A stretch of 53,165 nt of DNA from Microbacterium sp. (GTDB taxonomy: Bacteria; Actinomycetota; Actinomycetes; Actinomycetales; Microbacteriaceae): the NCBI RefSeq assembly GCF_011620715.1, contig NZ_WOYP01000023.1:1-53165 (forward strand). The letters run 5' to 3'. Shown one piece after another: positions 53,135-53,165 of the stretch. Position numbers and translations under genes: made by a program. The notes below the pieces were generated by a model that did not search any database, was not told the origin of the DNA, and saw only the letters and a list, made by a program, of their open reading frames with translations. Each line of letters opens with the position of its first letter. Position 1 is the first letter of the stretch.

Positions 53135-53165
53135 GTCATTCCACGATCGGTGAGGGAGCAGGGTG

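Overview
The window is chromosomal DNA from a high-GC actinobacterium, most likely Microbacteriaceae and probably Microbacterium or a close relative. Supporting signs are the strong G/C third-position bias, frequent GTG starts, many leaderless promoters of the form TANNNT followed 6-8 bases later by the start codon, a very frequent GGATGCC/GGCATCC word, short interspersed repeats of a kind I associate with this family, and a cofE gene for coenzyme F420.

Layout. (1) 32-4609 is a small island inserted at the 3' end of a tRNA-Ser(GCT) gene. A 24-base copy of the tRNA end survives at the far side. It carries a beta-CASP metallo-beta-lactamase nuclease with two frameshifts, a protein with PD-(D/E)XK nuclease signatures, and a Schlafen-type AlbA_2/ATPase regulator. 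No integrase is seen. (2) 4608-9878 is a serine-flavoured block: tRNA-Ser(GCT), two tandem LytR-CpsA-Psr cell-wall ligases, tRNA-Ser(TGA), a HAD phosphatase and serS. (3) 9977-19372 is housekeeping: a diacylglycerol-kinase-like protein, a lipoprotein whose serine-hydrolase active site is lost, a photolyase behind a perfect palindrome, two flavin/F420-type oxidoreductase families, pheA, pgm and a glycerate kinase. (4) 19598-26879 holds an acyl-CoA synthetase, an alpha/beta hydrolase, and a glycoside module (MFS importer, tiny ORF, GH3 glucosidase, divergent TetR).

(5) 27014-32544 holds a hydrolase, a lipoate ligase with permuted domains, an orphan DNA methyltransferase, a MarR/MFS efflux pair and a small membrane protein. 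(6) 32701-36346 is the uncharacterised but conserved trio of circularly permuted ATP-grasp, alpha-E and transglutaminase-like proteins; its first junction was split by an 80-base repeat-bearing duplication. (7) 36479-45275 holds a membrane-anchored molybdopterin oxidoreductase and an arginine/ornithine/proline-to-glutamate cluster (rocD, ddaH, an oxidoreductase, putA). (8) 45348-50299 holds a GNAT, cofE, a MarR regulator and a valine-type branched-chain catabolic operon. (9) 50457 to the end holds type I restriction-modification hsdM and hsdS; hsdM carries an in-frame triple repeat and hsdS ends abruptly.

Working together. The island genes form a plausible nucleic-acid-processing or defence cassette, partly decayed. 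PutA and RocD converge on glutamate. The acyl-CoA dehydrogenase, MmsB and enoyl-CoA hydratase share a pathway. The importer and GH3 enzyme take up and cleave a glycoside under TetR control. All assignments rest on reading motifs by eye; no database search was run.
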